This document shows positions 5,154 through 6,239 of a stretch of 6,239 bases of DNA, piece by piece. Below the pieces are notes generated by a model that had not been told where the DNA came from, searched no databases, and saw only the letters and a list, made by a program, of their open reading frames with translations. Origin of the DNA: Spirosoma sp. (GTDB lineage Bacteria; Bacteroidota; Bacteroidia; Cytophagales; Spirosomataceae). A program made the translations under genes and the position numbers. Location: the NCBI GenBank assembly GCA_025351545.1, contig JANXVQ010000964.1:1-6239 (forward strand), written 5' to 3'. The number at the start of each line of letters is the position of its first letter. Position 1 is the stretch's first letter.

Positions 5154-6239
5154 ATGCTTAAACGTATTGGCGTGGTTGTGTTGTGCTCCACTCAGAAAGA
5201 AACGTTTCTCGCCTGGACAACTTTATCCATTATTATTTTGATAGAACCACAAATTTCTATTGTTGCCCCTCTTTATAACGAAACAGAATCGCTTCCGCAT
5301 CTGGTTTCCCGGCTCAATGCCGTGATGGAGACATCTCCCCTGTTCATTGAAGTTGTGCTGATTGACGATGGAAGTCGGGACAGTACGGCTGCGCTTATGC
5401 AACAATTAGCCTTAACAGATGCGCGCTATCACTGCGTGTTTTTGTCCCGGAACTACGGCCACCAGATTGCCCTTACAGCCGGGGTAGCAGCTTCCCGCGC
5501 CACGGAAGCGCTTTTTATTATCGACGGAGACTTGCAGGACCCACCCGAGCTGCTGACCAGATTCTACGAAAAATACCAGGAAGGTTATGACGTTGTGTAC
5601 GCCATCCGCAAGAAAAGAAAAGAAAACTGGTTGAAACGGGCCGCTTATAAATCGTTTTATCGGTTGATGCGGGCCATTTCATACGTCGATATTCCGTTGG
5701 ATAGCGGTGACTTTTCGCTCATTAGCCGACGCGTTGCCGATGTGCTGGGGCAGATGCCCGAAGAAAGTCGGTTTATTCGGGGTATGCGGAGTTGGATTGG
5801 TTTTCGGCAGATTGGCCTTGAGTATGAACGGGATGCCCGGGTAGCTGGCGAGCCCAAATACTCCTTCAAGATGTTACGTAGCCTGGCTTACAATGGCATC
5901 TTTAACTTTAGTGAGTATCCTGTCAAGCTTATTACACGGCTGGGCATGATTACGATAAGTCTGGCCATTTTATACCTTATTCAAACTCTGATCAAGAAAT
6001 ATTTCCTGGGCGATGTGCCTCAGGGGTTCACGGCTATTCTATTTATTATTATTTTGTTTAGTGGGGTTCAACTCATCGCTTTAGGAATGATTGGTGAGTA
6101 TGTACTACGGATTTTCTTTCAGACCAAAGGCCGCCCCTTGTATGTCGTGCGGGAAGTTATTCAACAGCAACAACGCCAGTCGACGAATCGCCTTTACACA
6201 TCTCCAGCGCACAAACCCGAATTGAATCAGATAATTTAA
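5154..6239 (+). CDS. GT2 polyprenyl-phosphate glycosyltransferase, GtrB/ArnC/DPM1-like, with two C-terminal membrane helices
   Basis: A 361-residue family 2 glycosyltransferase, likely transferring a sugar from a nucleotide-sugar to undecaprenyl phosphate at the inner face of the cytoplasmic membrane for envelope glycan or lipid modification. The GT-A domain shows SIVAPLYNE (35-43), the nucleotide-binding DDGS (71-74), the metal-binding DGDLQDPP (124-131), SGDFSLISRR (184-193), the acceptor-side EESRFIRG (203-210) and AGEPKYSF (231-238). Two hydrophobic helices follow at about 258-281 and 292-320, then a polar Gln-rich tail (337-342). This layout is typical of GtrB/ArnC-type enzymes; the sugar cannot be told. 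The stop codon is the last three bases of the window, so the gene is complete. The start is uncertain: residues 1-30 precede the usual family N-terminus, and a TTG at 5238 would give a 333-residue protein beginning MIEPQISIVAPLYNE, which fits the family better. No partner flippase or transferase is visible. Confidence 0.9.
   Translation: MLKRIGVVVLCSTQKETFLAWTTLSIIILIEPQISIVAPLYNETESLPHLVSRLNAVMETSPLFIEVVLIDDGSRDSTAALMQQLALTDARYHCVFLSRNYGHQIALTAGVAASRATEALFIIDGDLQDPPELLTRFYEKYQEGYDVVYAIRKKRKENWLKRAAYKSFYRLMRAISYVDIPLDSGDFSLISRRVADVLGQMPEESRFIRGMRSWIGFRQIGLEYERDARVAGEPKYSFKMLRSLAYNGIFNFSEYPVKLITRLGMITISLAILYLIQTLIKKYFLGDVPQGFTAILFIIILFSGVQLIALGMIGEYVLRIFFQTKGRPLYVVREVIQQQQRQSTNRLYTSPAHKPELNQII
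5198..5209. promoter_or_regulatory. 12-bp perfect palindrome AGAAACGTTTCT near the glycosyltransferase start
   Basis: AGAAACGTTTCT is its own reverse complement. It lies inside the reading frame if the ATG at 5154 is used, but 28 bp upstream of the alternative TTG start at 5238. In the second case it would be well placed for a dimeric regulator. No known operator is recognised. Confidence 0.25.

Noticed and set aside
1..6239. CRISPR array, toxin-antitoxin pair, retron or other defence system
   Set aside because: No spaced direct repeats, no reverse transcriptase, nuclease or small paired genes were found; all large frames are explained by metabolic, envelope or secreted proteins.

Overview
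The window looks like chromosomal DNA of a Bacteroidota bacterium, most plausibly a Cytophagales/Spirosoma-like organism. This is an inference from three things. The protein sequences look like that group. Clear Shine-Dalgarno sequences are absent before the starts. There are matches to the Bacteroidota promoter -7 consensus TAnnTTTG, for example TACTTTTG and TAAGTTTG ahead of the aminotransferase gene. No insertion sequence, phage gene, CRISPR array, tRNA or rRNA was seen.

Layout, left to right. A LOG-family nucleotide phosphoribohydrolase lies on the minus strand (69-869), with a long perfect hairpin just beyond its stop. Next is an AlaA-type PLP aminotransferase (minus, 1150-2361), also followed by a long perfect hairpin. 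Then come two minus-strand genes that look co-transcribed. The upstream one (3213-4751) is a secreted protein with an N-terminal concanavalin-like domain and a six-repeat TolB-type beta propeller. The downstream one (2529-3179) is a secreted stand-alone paralogue of that N-terminal domain. A third long hairpin closes this pair. A gene-poor divergent region of about 400 bp (4752-5153) carries a good plus-strand Rho-independent terminator, suggesting a short untranslated RNA or an attenuated leader. A GtrB/ArnC-type polyprenyl-phosphate glycosyltransferase (plus, 5154-6239) ends exactly at the window edge.

How the genes work together: only the TolB-like gene and its small paralogue show a convincing functional link (33-nt gap, shared domain, both exported). 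The LOG protein, the aminotransferase and the glycosyltransferase look like independent housekeeping or envelope genes, each with its own regulatory signals. Several of the longest possible reading frames start at TTG codons that sit inside a terminator hairpin or directly before a better ATG, so I moved those starts inward and give the reasons.

The most interesting points are the duplicated domain pair, the possible small RNA or attenuator before the glycosyltransferase, and the repeated use of 23-27 bp perfect hairpins directly after stop codons. Nothing here is clear evidence of a wholly new system.
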